Source: Lutibacter oceani (lineage in GTDB: Bacteria; Bacteroidota; Bacteroidia; Flavobacteriales; Flavobacteriaceae). From it: 64,000 nt of DNA. The notes beneath the pieces are model-generated. The model had not been told where the DNA came from and ran no database searches. It worked only from the letters and a program-made list of their open reading frames with translations. Where the stretch lies: the NCBI RefSeq assembly GCF_003384935.1, contig NZ_QTTQ01000009.1, positions 62,001 through 126,000 of the forward strand, in the 5' to 3' direction. The position numbers and the translations under genes were made by a program. Every line of letters starts with the position of its first letter. The stretch's first letter is position 1. This document shows, piece by piece, positions 26,980 to 36,436 of the stretch.

Positions 26980-29805
26980 ATGGCTAAAGACGAAGAATAT
27001 ATTGAAGTATTAGGTGCACGTGTTCATAATTTAAAAAATATTGACGTACGTATTCCAAGAGAAAAACTAGTTGTAATTACTGGTTTAAGCGGTAGTGGTA
27101 AATCTTCTTTAGCTTTTGATACAATTTATGCTGAAGGACAAAGACGCTATATTGAGACTTTTTCGGCATATGCCAGGCAGTTTTTAGGTGGATTGGAAAG
27201 ACCTGATGTTGATAAAATTGATGGACTGTCTCCTGTAATTTCAATAGAGCAAAAAACCACAAATAAAAGTCCGCGCTCTACGGTTGGAACTATTACTGAA
27301 ATTTACGATTTTTTACGATTACTATTTGCCAGAGCTGCTGATGCTTATTCATACAATACCAACAAAAAAATGGTAAGCTATAGCGATGATCAAATAAAAG
27401 AATTGATTTTAAAGGAATTCGATGAAAAAAAAATAGCAATATTAGCTCCTGTAATAAAATCTAGAAAAGGACATTATAGAGAACTTTTTGAACAAATTGC
27501 CAAACAAGGTTTTGTAAAAGTACGTGTGGACGGCGAAATTAAAGATATTGAAAAGGGAATGCGCCTTGACCGGTACAAAATGCATGATATTGAAATTGTT
27601 ATTGACCGTTTATTGATAAACAAATCTTCTGAAAAAAGGTTAGAAGAAACCATTACAACTGCATTATACTCAGGTGAAAATGTGCTAATGGTTTTAGAAC
27701 ACAACACAAATATTCCACGCTATTTTAGTCGTGAATTAATGTGCCCAGAAACTGGAATTTCATATCCAAATCCTGAACCAAATACATTTTCATTTAATTC
27801 TCCTAAAGGAGCTTGTTCAACTTGTAATGGTCTTGGGAGAATTCAAAAAGTAAATATTCAAAAAATAATTCCTAATAATTCAATATCTATAAAAAAAGGC
27901 GGAATTGCTCCAATTGGAGAACAAAAAAGCAGTTGGATCTTTAAACAATTGCAATTAATTGCTGAACGATACAATTTTCAGTTAACGGATCCTATTTCTA
28001 AAATTCCAAAAGAAGCTTTAGAAATTATTTTAAACGGTGGAAAAGAAAAGTTTGAAATTGCTTCTAAAACAATGGGAATTACCAGAAATTATGAAATTGA
28101 TTTTGAGGGAATTATTAACTTTATTGAAAACCAATACAAAGCTAGTGATTCAACTTCAATAAAACGTTGGGCTAAAGAATTTATGGATGAAATGGATTGC
28201 GAAACTTGTAACGCAAATCGTCTAAAAAAAGAAGCACTCTATTTCAAAATAAATAAAAAAAATATTTCAGAATTAGCACAACTCGATATTTCAGAACTTG
28301 CAAATTGGTTTTCAAAAATTGAAGAAAAACTAACTAAAAAACAACTAAAAATTGCTTCAGAAATATTAAAGGAAATAAGAACCCGCATTCAATTTTTACT
28401 AGATGTTGGATTAGATTATTTAACCCTCGACCGAAGTTCCAAATCGCTTTCAGGTGGTGAAGCACAACGGATTAGATTGGCCACCCAAATTGGCTCACAA
28501 TTAGTAGGTGTATTATATATTTTAGATGAACCAAGCATAGGATTACACCAAAGAGATAATGAAAAACTTATAAAATCACTTATAAATTTAAGAGATGTTG
28601 GTAATTCGGTAATTGTAGTTGAACATGATAAAGATATGATTGAACATGCCGATTTTGTACTAGATATTGGTCCGGGTGCTGGTGTACATGGTGGAGAAAT
28701 TGTAAGTGAGGGATCTTTTAAGGAACTGAAACAACACAATACCTTAACAGCAGATTATTTAAATGGCAAAAAAGAAATTTTAATTCCTAAAAAAAGAAGA
28801 AAAGGGAATGGTAAAAAAATTACCTTAACAGGTGCCACTGGAAATAATCTAAAAAACATTACCGTAGATTTTCCTTTAGGTAAATTAATTTGTGTTACCG
28901 GTGTATCTGGAAGTGGAAAATCTACTTTAATAAATGAAACATTGTACCCAATTTTAAATCAGCATATTTATAGAGGCGTTAAAAAACCGATGCCTTATAA
29001 AACAATAAAAGGATTAGAAAATATTGATAAAGTTATTGATATCGATCAATCACCAATTGGTAGAACTCCTCGCTCGAACCCAGCAACATATACGGGTGTT
29101 TTTAGTGAAATAAGAAATTTATATGCAAAAACTAGTGAAGCATCCATTAGAGGCTATAAACCCGGAAGGTTTTCATTTAATGTAAAAGGTGGAAGGTGTG
29201 AAACTTGTCAAGGTGGTGGTGTTAGAGTAATTGAAATGAACTTTTTACCAGATGTAAATGTTGAATGTGAAACTTGCCAAGGAAAACGCTTTAACAGAGA
29301 AACACTAGAAATTAGATATAAAGGAAAATCTATTTCAGATGTGTTAAACATGACCATTGAAGAAGCTGTTGTATTTTTTGAAAACATTCCAAAAATTTAT
29401 CGAAAACTTAAAACAATAAACAATGTTGGTTTAGGCTACATAACATTAGGTCAACAATCCACAACCCTTTCTGGTGGTGAAGCACAACGTATAAAATTAG
29501 CTGCAGAATTATCTAAAAGAGATACCGGAAACACTTTTTACATTTTAGATGAACCTACTACAGGGCTTCATTTTGAAGATATTCGTGTACTTATGGAAGT
29601 GCTAAATAAATTAACAAATAAAGGAAATACTATACTTGTTATTGAGCATAATATGGATGTAATAAAATTAGCAGATCACGTTATTGATATAGGTATGGAA
29701 GGTGGAAAAAATGGAGGTGAATTAATTTGTTTTGGCACCCCAGAAGAAATTTCATCTGATAAAAAAAGTTATACGGCCAAATTCTTAAAAAAAGAATTAC
29801 ATTAG
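26980..29805 (+). CDS. uvrA: Excinuclease ABC subunit A
   Basis: This 941-residue UvrA recognises bulky DNA lesions for nucleotide excision repair and loads UvrB. It has two ABC ATPase modules: the first Walker A is GLSGSGKSS near residue 33, and the second GVSGSGKST is near residue 640. Signature motifs LSGGEAQRI occur twice. The zinc modules are seen as CSTCNG in the first half and as CETCQG...CETCQG in the second. The full length is normal, so it is the canonical UvrA and not a drug-resistance paralogue. The LOG gene follows in the same direction after 57 bases. Confidence 0.98.
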   Translation: MAKDEEYIEVLGARVHNLKNIDVRIPREKLVVITGLSGSGKSSLAFDTIYAEGQRRYIETFSAYARQFLGGLERPDVDKIDGLSPVISIEQKTTNKSPRSTVGTITEIYDFLRLLFARAADAYSYNTNKKMVSYSDDQIKELILKEFDEKKIAILAPVIKSRKGHYRELFEQIAKQGFVKVRVDGEIKDIEKGMRLDRYKMHDIEIVIDRLLINKSSEKRLEETITTALYSGENVLMVLEHNTNIPRYFSRELMCPETGISYPNPEPNTFSFNSPKGACSTCNGLGRIQKVNIQKIIPNNSISIKKGGIAPIGEQKSSWIFKQLQLIAERYNFQLTDPISKIPKEALEIILNGGKEKFEIASKTMGITRNYEIDFEGIINFIENQYKASDSTSIKRWAKEFMDEMDCETCNANRLKKEALYFKINKKNISELAQLDISELANWFSKIEEKLTKKQLKIASEILKEIRTRIQFLLDVGLDYLTLDRSSKSLSGGEAQRIRLATQIGSQLVGVLYILDEPSIGLHQRDNEKLIKSLINLRDVGNSVIVVEHDKDMIEHADFVLDIGPGAGVHGGEIVSEGSFKELKQHNTLTADYLNGKKEILIPKKRRKGNGKKITLTGATGNNLKNITVDFPLGKLICVTGVSGSGKSTLINETLYPILNQHIYRGVKKPMPYKTIKGLENIDKVIDIDQSPIGRTPRSNPATYTGVFSEIRNLYAKTSEASIRGYKPGRFSFNVKGGRCETCQGGGVRVIEMNFLPDVNVECETCQGKRFNRETLEIRYKGKSISDVLNMTIEEAVVFFENIPKIYRKLKTINNVGLGYITLGQQSTTLSGGEAQRIKLAAELSKRDTGNTFYILDEPTTGLHFEDIRVLMEVLNKLTNKGNTILVIEHNMDVIKLADHVIDIGMEGGKNGGELICFGTPEEISSDKKSYTAKFLKKELH

Positions 29806-29862
29806 TCGCCAAACTTTTTTAAAAACGTAAAATTTAATTATTTAAAAAAGATATTTAGAAAT

Positions 29863-30573
29863 ATGACTCCTAACGAAGACAGAAAAATAAGGGAAAAATT
29901 TCAACAAAAAACTTGGAACGAAATTAAAACTAACGACTCCTGGGCTATTTTTAAAATTATGGCTGAGTTTGTTGAAGGATTTGAGCGTTTAAGTAAAATT
30001 GGACCTTGTGTAAGTATTTTTGGTTCAGCAAGAACTAAAGAAGACCAAGCCTATTATAAATTAGCCGAAAACATAGCATATGAATTAACTAAAAGCGGCT
30101 ACGGTGTTGTAACTGGTGGTGGACCTGGAATTATGGAAGCTGGTAACAGAGGTGCTAATCGTGGCAAAGGAACTTCTGTAGGATTAAATATAGAGTTGCC
30201 TTTTGAACAACATGACAATCCATATATTGATTCTGATAAAAGCCTTGATTTCGATTACTTTTTTGTACGTAAAGTAATGTTTGTAAAATATTCACAAGGA
30301 TTTGTTGTAATGCCTGGTGGGTTTGGAACAATGGATGAATTGTTTGAAGCAATTACTCTAATTCAAACTAAAAAAATAGGGAAATTCCCAATTATTTTAG
30401 TGGGTACAAAATTTTGGTCTGGTTTATTTGACTGGATAAAGAATACTTTATTAGAAGAAGGTAATATTAGCCCAAAAGATTTAGACTTAATATCACTAGT
30501 AGATACAGAAGACGAAGTATTAGAAGTAATTGATACCTTCTACAAAAAATACAGCTTAAGCCCTAATTTCTAA
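29863..30573 (+). CDS. LOG family protein (TIGR00730-type nucleotide hydrolase)
   Basis: This 236-residue protein is of the LOG/lysine-decarboxylase-like family. Characterised members are cytokinin riboside 5'-monophosphate phosphoribohydrolases or nucleotide 5'-monophosphate nucleosidases such as PpnN. The motifs GGGPGIMEAGNRGA (about residues 86-99) and PGGFGTMDE (about 149-157) form the nucleotide site. An N-terminal extension of about 40 residues precedes the Rossmann core. In bacteria without plants as partners, AMP hydrolysis or purine turnover is a likelier role. It is followed by the pseudo-M1 outer-membrane gene after 12 bases. Confidence 0.88.
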   Translation: MTPNEDRKIREKFQQKTWNEIKTNDSWAIFKIMAEFVEGFERLSKIGPCVSIFGSARTKEDQAYYKLAENIAYELTKSGYGVVTGGGPGIMEAGNRGANRGKGTSVGLNIELPFEQHDNPYIDSDKSLDFDYFFVRKVMFVKYSQGFVVMPGGFGTMDELFEAITLIQTKKIGKFPIILVGTKFWSGLFDWIKNTLLEEGNISPKDLDLISLVDTEDEVLEVIDTFYKKYSLSPNF

Positions 30574-30585
30574 ATTAAATTACCC

Positions 30586-33402
30586 TTGAAAAAGTATTCA
30601 TTTTTTCTTATTTTACTTTTGTGTGTTTGTTTTAACCAAATTTTTGCTCAAACAAATAACATAAAAATTTATGCTGCTTTAAATACAGAAACAAATGAAA
30701 TTAAAATTCAACAGGAAATTTATTTTTATAATAAATCGGACAGTATTTTAAATGAAGTTTATTTTCACAATTGGCCAAATGCATATAAGGATAAACAAAC
30801 TCCATTAGCAAATCGTTTTATTGAAAATTACTCAAAAACATTCCATTTTGCAAGTGAAAAACAAAGAGGTCACACCAAAATAAATGGAATTTCTGTTGAT
30901 TTTGATACCGCAAATTTTGAAATTACCGAAGAAAATCCAGATTTTTTAAAAGTTAATTTAAATCAACCCTTAAAACCAAAAGATTCTGTAAAAATCTCTG
31001 CAACATATTTGGTTAAAATTCCAAAAGACAAATTTACCAGTTATGGAGAAAATAATGAAATTTATAATTTACGATATTGGTATTTAACACCTGCCATTTT
31101 TGATACAGAATGGAAACTTTATAACAACTTAGATTTAGACGACCTATATATTGATTATACAGATTACACTATAAGCTTCAAAGTACCTAAGGACTATAAT
31201 TTGAATACCAATTTAACTGCTTTCTCTTTTGTAAAAGATTCCATTAAAAGTTACGGTTTAACAGGCAAAAAAAGATTTGATGTTGAATTAAACATTACAA
31301 AATTAAACGACTTTACTGAATATACATTTGATGACAAAATTATAAGTACAAATATTATTTCAGATAATTTGGATAATGATATAAAATCAAGCATTTTAAG
31401 GCGTGAATTTTATTTTATACAAAAATTTTTAGGTAAATATCCACATGATAAAATTCTATTAAATCAAATTGAGTATGATAAAAATCCTGTATACGGTTTT
31501 AATCAATTACCATCATTTTTAGCGGCATATAACAATGCTTTTGAATGGGATATAAAACTTTTTAAAGTACTTTCAAAAAAATATATTGATGAAATTTTTC
31601 TTTTCAACAAAAGAGAAGATTATTGGTTAGCAAATGGGCTACATACCTATTTAATGCTTAAATATGTAGAAAAATATTATCCTGAAGTTAAAGCTATTGG
31701 AAATATTTCTAAACTTTGGGGAATTAGAAATTTTAGCATTTCAAAATTAAATTTTAATGATAAGTACCATTTTGTATATCAATTTGCTGCAAGAAAAAAT
31801 CTTGATCAGGCTTTAACAACTCAGGCGGATTCATTATCTAATTTTAATAGAAAAATTGCTAATAATTATAAAGCAGGATTAGGATTAAAATATTTGGAAA
31901 ATTATTTAGATGATTGTTCAATACCTTCAAATATTTTTAAATTTTCCTATGCAAACTCTGGGAAAAAAGTAAAAAGTGATCAATTTTTAGATTTATTAAA
32001 ATCAGAAACTAAAAAAGATTTATCTTGGTTTGAAAAGGATTATTTAACCACAAATAAAAAAATTGATTATACAATTAAGAATATTATCAAAAAAAGTGAT
32101 TCGGTACAAATTAGTATTGAAAACAAAAGAAATTTTACAGCTCCAATTCAACTATATGGCATAAAAGACAAAGAAATAAAGTTTAAAAAATGGCTTACAG
32201 GAATAGATTCTATAACAACAATTACAATTCCTCAAAGTGGATTCGATAAACTTTCATTAAATTATGAGTCGCAATTGCCTGAGTATAACTTAAGAAATAA
32301 TTGGAAAGATCTTGATAACAAAATTTTTAACAGACCACTTCAATTAAAATTTTTTAAAGATATTGAAGACACCTATTACAACCAACTATTTTACACACCA
32401 GTTTACCGATTTAACTATTATGATGGATTGGTTTTAGGAATGGCATTCTCTAATAAAACGTTATTATCTAAAAATATTAACTATAAAATAACCCCTTCAT
32501 ATAGTACAAAAAGTAATACCCTATCTGGTTCAGCTTCATTTCAATACGAATACCTTCCAGAAAACAAAAAAATAAACAGGTTTGCAGTTGGGATTTCTGG
32601 CAGTAATTATCATTATGCCCCAGGCTTATCTTATACCGCCATTAACCCATTTGCATTACTACAATTTAATAGAAAAAGTTTAAGAGATGTTAGTAGTAAA
32701 GCACTATTTACTTCTTTCACATTAGTTGACAGAGAAAAGTCTCCAACCCAAACCCAACATGTTGAAACTAATAAATACAATGTTTTTAATTTGGCTTATG
32801 GATATTCTAAACCAGCTATTTTAGATGACGTAAGATTATCAACAGCACTGCAAGTTTCAAATAAATTTAGTAAACTCTCATTTACAGCTCAATACAGAAA
32901 ATTAACTGATGCAAACCGACAGTTTGATTTTAGGTTTTTTGCTGGTGCATTTTTAAACAATAACACCGAAACAGACTACTTTAGTTTTGCTTTGGACAGA
33001 CCAACAGATTACTTATTTCAATATGACTATTTTGGACGCTCTGAAACCTCAGGTATTTTCAGCCAACAAATTATTATAAATGAAGGTGGGTTTAAATCCA
33101 AATTACCTGTTTCGTATGCAAACCAATGGTTATCTACATTTAATGCTAGCGTTGGAATTTGGAGGTGGTTTGAAGTTTATAATGATGTTGGATTTGTGAA
33201 AAACAAAAATCAAAGTGTTTATTTTGCTTATGAAAACGGTATAAGACTTAACTTTATTCAAGATATTTTAGAAGTTTATTTTCCTTTTTATTCAAATTTA
33301 GGTTGGGAAGTTACTGCACCTCAATACAGTTCAAAAATACGGTTTGTATTGGTTATAAAGCCTAAACGTATTTACAACTTTGTAAAAAGAGGTTTTTATT
33401 AA
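30586..33402 (+). CDS. Outer-membrane protein: catalytically dead M1-peptidase-like domain fused to a beta-barrel
   Basis: This protein has 938 residues from a TTG start, which is needed because a signal peptide follows at once (cleavage near FAQ, residue 22). Residues about 22-560 follow the M1 aminopeptidase order: an N-terminal beta domain, then the thermolysin-like domain. The zinc motif HEXXH is absent; the matching helix is 'VLSKKYIDEIFLF'. The third ligand glutamate in the usual WLNEG is Asn350 in YWLANGLHTY. From about 595 to the C-terminus the chain alternates aromatic and polar residues with repeated Tyr/Phe-ended strands, as in an outer-membrane beta-barrel. It is probably a binding or scaffolding protein. 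It is 12 bases from the LOG gene. Confidence 0.75.
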   Translation: MKKYSFFLILLLCVCFNQIFAQTNNIKIYAALNTETNEIKIQQEIYFYNKSDSILNEVYFHNWPNAYKDKQTPLANRFIENYSKTFHFASEKQRGHTKINGISVDFDTANFEITEENPDFLKVNLNQPLKPKDSVKISATYLVKIPKDKFTSYGENNEIYNLRYWYLTPAIFDTEWKLYNNLDLDDLYIDYTDYTISFKVPKDYNLNTNLTAFSFVKDSIKSYGLTGKKRFDVELNITKLNDFTEYTFDDKIISTNIISDNLDNDIKSSILRREFYFIQKFLGKYPHDKILLNQIEYDKNPVYGFNQLPSFLAAYNNAFEWDIKLFKVLSKKYIDEIFLFNKREDYWLANGLHTYLMLKYVEKYYPEVKAIGNISKLWGIRNFSISKLNFNDKYHFVYQFAARKNLDQALTTQADSLSNFNRKIANNYKAGLGLKYLENYLDDCSIPSNIFKFSYANSGKKVKSDQFLDLLKSETKKDLSWFEKDYLTTNKKIDYTIKNIIKKSDSVQISIENKRNFTAPIQLYGIKDKEIKFKKWLTGIDSITTITIPQSGFDKLSLNYESQLPEYNLRNNWKDLDNKIFNRPLQLKFFKDIEDTYYNQLFYTPVYRFNYYDGLVLGMAFSNKTLLSKNINYKITPSYSTKSNTLSGSASFQYEYLPENKKINRFAVGISGSNYHYAPGLSYTAINPFALLQFNRKSLRDVSSKALFTSFTLVDREKSPTQTQHVETNKYNVFNLAYGYSKPAILDDVRLSTALQVSNKFSKLSFTAQYRKLTDANRQFDFRFFAGAFLNNNTETDYFSFALDRPTDYLFQYDYFGRSETSGIFSQQIIINEGGFKSKLPVSYANQWLSTFNASVGIWRWFEVYNDVGFVKNKNQSVYFAYENGIRLNFIQDILEVYFPFYSNLGWEVTAPQYSSKIRFVLVIKPKRIYNFVKRGFY

Positions 33403-33517
33403 AATAAATATATTTTTACTTTAATTAAATTATATTCAACAACTCCTTACTATTTTTTAATTTTGTTAAACATTTCTCAAATCATTTAAGCCATTTTTAA
33501 ATATCACTTAAAAATAG

Positions 33518-33525
33518 TACCTTTG
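33518..33525 (+). promoter_or_regulatory. -7 box of the E1 fusion gene
   Basis: TACCTTTG matches TAnnTTTG and lies 23 bases before the ATG at 33549. The -33 element is not obvious. Confidence 0.5.
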
Positions 33526-33548
33526 CAAAACTAAAAAAACTCAAAAGT

Positions 33549-35999
33549 ATGCAGCTAGAATCATCTTCAACAAGCAAAGAGCAACTTTCATTTCTACAGT
33601 TTAAAAAGGAAGTTTTACACGATTACAAAATTGCTGTAATAAGTAGAGAATGCAGTTTGCTTGGCAGAAGAGAAGTATTAACTGGCAAAGCAAAGTTTGG
33701 TATTTTTGGTGATGGAAAAGAAGTTCCTCAGTTAGCAATGGCAAAGGCCTTTAAAAAAGGTGATTTTAGATCTGGTTATTACAGGGATCAAACTTTTATG
33801 ATGGCTATAGGAGAATTAACTCCTCAACAATTTTTTGCCGGTTTATATGCACATCCAAGTTTAAAAGACGATCCAATGTCTGGTGGACGCCAAATGGGAG
33901 GTCATTTTTTAACACACAGTTTAGATGAAAATGGGGACTTTAAAAACTTATCCGAGCAATACAATTCAACTAGTGATATTTCACCTACAGCTGGACAAAT
34001 GCCACGTATGTTAGGTGTGGCTTATGCATCAAAACTATTTAGAAATGTTCCGGAGGTTAAAAATCCAAAATTTTCAAATAACGGAAACGAAATTTCTTGG
34101 GGAACAATTGGTAATGCAAGTACTTCAGAAGGCATATTTTTTGAAACTATAAACGCTGCAGGAGTTTTACAAGTACCAATTATAATTAGTGTTTGGGATG
34201 ATGATTATGGAATCTCAGTACCTGCTAAATTTCAAACTACAAAAGAAAATATTTCAGAAATTCTAAAAGGATTTCAAAGAGATGAAAACGCAGAAGGTTA
34301 TGAAATTTTTGTAGTTAAAGGTTGGGATTATCCTCAGCTTATAGAAGTTTATAACAAAGCTTCAAAAATAGCTAGAGAGGAACATGTACCTATATTAATT
34401 CATGTAAAAGATTTAACACAACCTCAGGGCCATTCTACTTCAGGATCACATGAGCGGTATAAATCTAAAGAACGATTAGTTTGGGAAAAACAACATGATT
34501 GTATAGCTAAAATGCGAGATTGGATTTTTGAATTTGAACTACAAGATGAAAATAATAATATCTTAAAATTTGTTGATTCAGAGTCTGAACTTATTCAAAT
34601 TGAAAAAGATGCCAAAAAACTAGTTTCACAAGCTAAAAGAGAAGCTTGGAATGCTTTTTTAACTCCAATAAAAGAACAAAAAAACAGGTTATTAAGCATT
34701 TTAGAAAAACTTGCAGATAAAAGTAATAACAAAGTTTTTATTAATAAACTGAATGCTGAACTTTCAAACATTTCAGAACCATCAAGAAAAGACCTTTTAT
34801 CAACAGCCCGAAAAGTTATAGTATATGTTCGTAACGAAAATTCAATTGAGAAAACACAACTTCAAAATTGGATAACTAACTATTTAAATTCTGAACAACC
34901 AAAATTCAGTTCGCACTTATATAGTCAAACAAACAAAAAAGTTTCTCATGTAAAAGAAATTTTACCAACTTATAATGATAATGCAGAATTAGTTGACGGT
35001 AGAATAATAATTAAAGATAATTTTGATACCATTTTTTCAAAAAATAATAATGTATTTATTTTTGGTGAAGATTCTGGAAATATAGGAGATGTAAATCAAG
35101 GCTTAGTAGGACTTCAGGAAAAATATGGTAAATTAAGAGTTTCAGATACAGGAATTAGAGAAGCTACAATAGTTGGCCAAGGTATAGGAATGGCATTAAG
35201 AGGTTTACGCCCAATTGCCGAAATTCAATATTTAGATTATTTATTATATGCTTTGCAAATATTAAGTGATGACTTAGCATCGCTTCATTACAGAACAGTT
35301 GGAACCCAAAAAGCCCCATTAATAATAAGAACAAGAGGACATAGATTAGAAGGTATTTGGCATTCCGGATCACCTATGGGAGCTATTGTTCATTTGTTAC
35401 GTGGAATAAATATTTTAGTTCCAAGAAATATGACAAAAGCAGCTGGCTTTTATAATACACTTTTAGAATGTGATGAACCAGCACTTATTGTTGAAAATTT
35501 AAATGGTTATCGTTTAAAAGAAAAACTTCCTACTAATTTAGGTGAATTTAAAACCCCTATTGGTGTAGTTGAAACTATTAAGGAAGGTAAAGATATTACA
35601 GTTGTTTCTTATGGCGCTACATTAAAAATTGTTGAAGATGTTGTAAAAGATCTGAATCAGGTTGATATTGATATTGAAATTATTGATGCGCAAAGTTTAC
35701 TTCCTTTTGATGTTAACCAAGATGTTGTTAAGAGTGTTCAAAAAACAAACAGACTTATAATTATTGATGAAGATGTACCTGGAGGAGCTTCTGCATATTT
35801 ACTGAATGAAATTTTAGAAAAGCAAAATGCTTACCAATACTTAGATAGTAAACCTATAACTTTAACTGCAAAACCACATAGACCTGCATATGGCACAGAT
35901 GGTGATTATTTTTCAAAACCAAATGCCGAAGATATTTTTGAAACTATTTATAATTTAATGCAAGAGGTGAATCCGTTAAAGTATAAAAAATTATACTAG
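33549..35999 (+). CDS. 2-Oxoacid dehydrogenase E1 component, fused alpha and beta subunits
   Basis: This 816-residue thiamine-diphosphate enzyme is the decarboxylase of a 2-oxoacid dehydrogenase complex, most like branched-chain (2-oxoisovalerate) types. The alpha part (about 1-400) holds the ThDP region 'WGTIGNASTSEGIFFE' with 'VWDDDYGIS'. The beta part (about 480-816) holds 'IFGEDSGNIGDVNQG' and 'PIAEIQYLDYLLYA'. Alpha and beta are separate genes in most bacteria but fused in many Bacteroidota. No E2 or E3 gene is nearby, so it must pair with a complex encoded elsewhere. A terminator follows, then a ferredoxin-dependent enzyme for the same class of substrate. Substrate assignment is inferred. 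Confidence 0.88.
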   Translation: MQLESSSTSKEQLSFLQFKKEVLHDYKIAVISRECSLLGRREVLTGKAKFGIFGDGKEVPQLAMAKAFKKGDFRSGYYRDQTFMMAIGELTPQQFFAGLYAHPSLKDDPMSGGRQMGGHFLTHSLDENGDFKNLSEQYNSTSDISPTAGQMPRMLGVAYASKLFRNVPEVKNPKFSNNGNEISWGTIGNASTSEGIFFETINAAGVLQVPIIISVWDDDYGISVPAKFQTTKENISEILKGFQRDENAEGYEIFVVKGWDYPQLIEVYNKASKIAREEHVPILIHVKDLTQPQGHSTSGSHERYKSKERLVWEKQHDCIAKMRDWIFEFELQDENNNILKFVDSESELIQIEKDAKKLVSQAKREAWNAFLTPIKEQKNRLLSILEKLADKSNNKVFINKLNAELSNISEPSRKDLLSTARKVIVYVRNENSIEKTQLQNWITNYLNSEQPKFSSHLYSQTNKKVSHVKEILPTYNDNAELVDGRIIIKDNFDTIFSKNNNVFIFGEDSGNIGDVNQGLVGLQEKYGKLRVSDTGIREATIVGQGIGMALRGLRPIAEIQYLDYLLYALQILSDDLASLHYRTVGTQKAPLIIRTRGHRLEGIWHSGSPMGAIVHLLRGINILVPRNMTKAAGFYNTLLECDEPALIVENLNGYRLKEKLPTNLGEFKTPIGVVETIKEGKDITVVSYGATLKIVEDVVKDLNQVDIDIEIIDAQSLLPFDVNQDVVKSVQKTNRLIIIDEDVPGGASAYLLNEILEKQNAYQYLDSKPITLTAKPHRPAYGTDGDYFSKPNAEDIFETIYNLMQEVNPLKYKKLY

Positions 36000-36032
36000 G
36001 TAACATTTATTACAATCATACAAAACTTCAAT

Positions 36033-36056
36033 AAAAACACCTTCTTAGGTGTTTTT
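36033..36056 (+). terminator. Terminator of the E1 fusion gene
   Basis: AAAAACACCT pairs with AGGTGTTTTT around TCTT and is followed by more T residues. It lies about 35 bases past the stop and separates the E1 gene from the oxidoreductase operon. Confidence 0.88.
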
Positions 36057-36081
36057 TTTATTTAAAAAGATAAAAATAATA

Positions 36082-36142
36082 TGACAATTATCATTAAATT
36101 GATATATATCATACTTTTTACAATAAAATACCCATAACTTTG
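36082..36142 (+). promoter_or_regulatory. Promoter of the ferredoxin oxidoreductase operon with two CRP/FNR-like boxes
   Basis: TAACTTTG at 36135-36142 is the -7 box. Upstream lie TGACAATTATCA (36082-36093) and TGATATATATCA (36100-36111), both TGA-N6-TCA palindromes like the FNR/CRP site TTGA-N6-TCAA; the second is preceded by T, giving TTGAT at its left half. The second is centred near -43 from the predicted start, the usual place for an activator of this family; the two centres are 18 bases apart. Confidence 0.55.
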
Positions 36143-36188
36143 AGAATAATAGAATTAGAAGTTAATTATCACTCAAAATATTATTAAA

Positions 36189-36419
36189 ATGGCAAAAGTT
36201 AAAGGAGCAATTGTAGTTGACACCGAAGCGTGTAAAGGTTGCGAAGTTTGCATACCTGTTTGTCCTGAAGATGTAATTAGTATGACTTCAAAAGTAAATA
36301 GAAAAGGCTACCACTATGCTTTTATGCATAATCCTGAAGCTTGCACTGGCTGTACTAACTGTGCAATTGTTTGTCCAGATAGGGCAATATCTGTTTATCG
36401 TGTAAAAGTTACAGCATAA
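36189..36419 (+). CDS. 2[4Fe-4S] ferredoxin-like delta subunit of 2-oxoacid:ferredoxin oxidoreductase
   Basis: This 76-residue iron-sulfur protein has two complete cluster motifs, CKGCEVCIPVCP (about residues 18-29) and CTGCTNCAIVCP (about 53-64). As the first gene of a four-gene operon it fits the delta subunit that passes electrons from the catalytic subunit to ferredoxin. It is followed by the alpha subunit after 17 bases. The upstream region carries two FNR-like palindromes. The clusters are oxygen-labile in most enzymes of the family, which is notable next to the NAD-dependent E1 gene. Confidence 0.9.
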   Translation: MAKVKGAIVVDTEACKGCEVCIPVCPEDVISMTSKVNRKGYHYAFMHNPEACTGCTNCAIVCPDRAISVYRVKVTA

Positions 36420-36436
36420 CAAAAAAATCAACAAAT

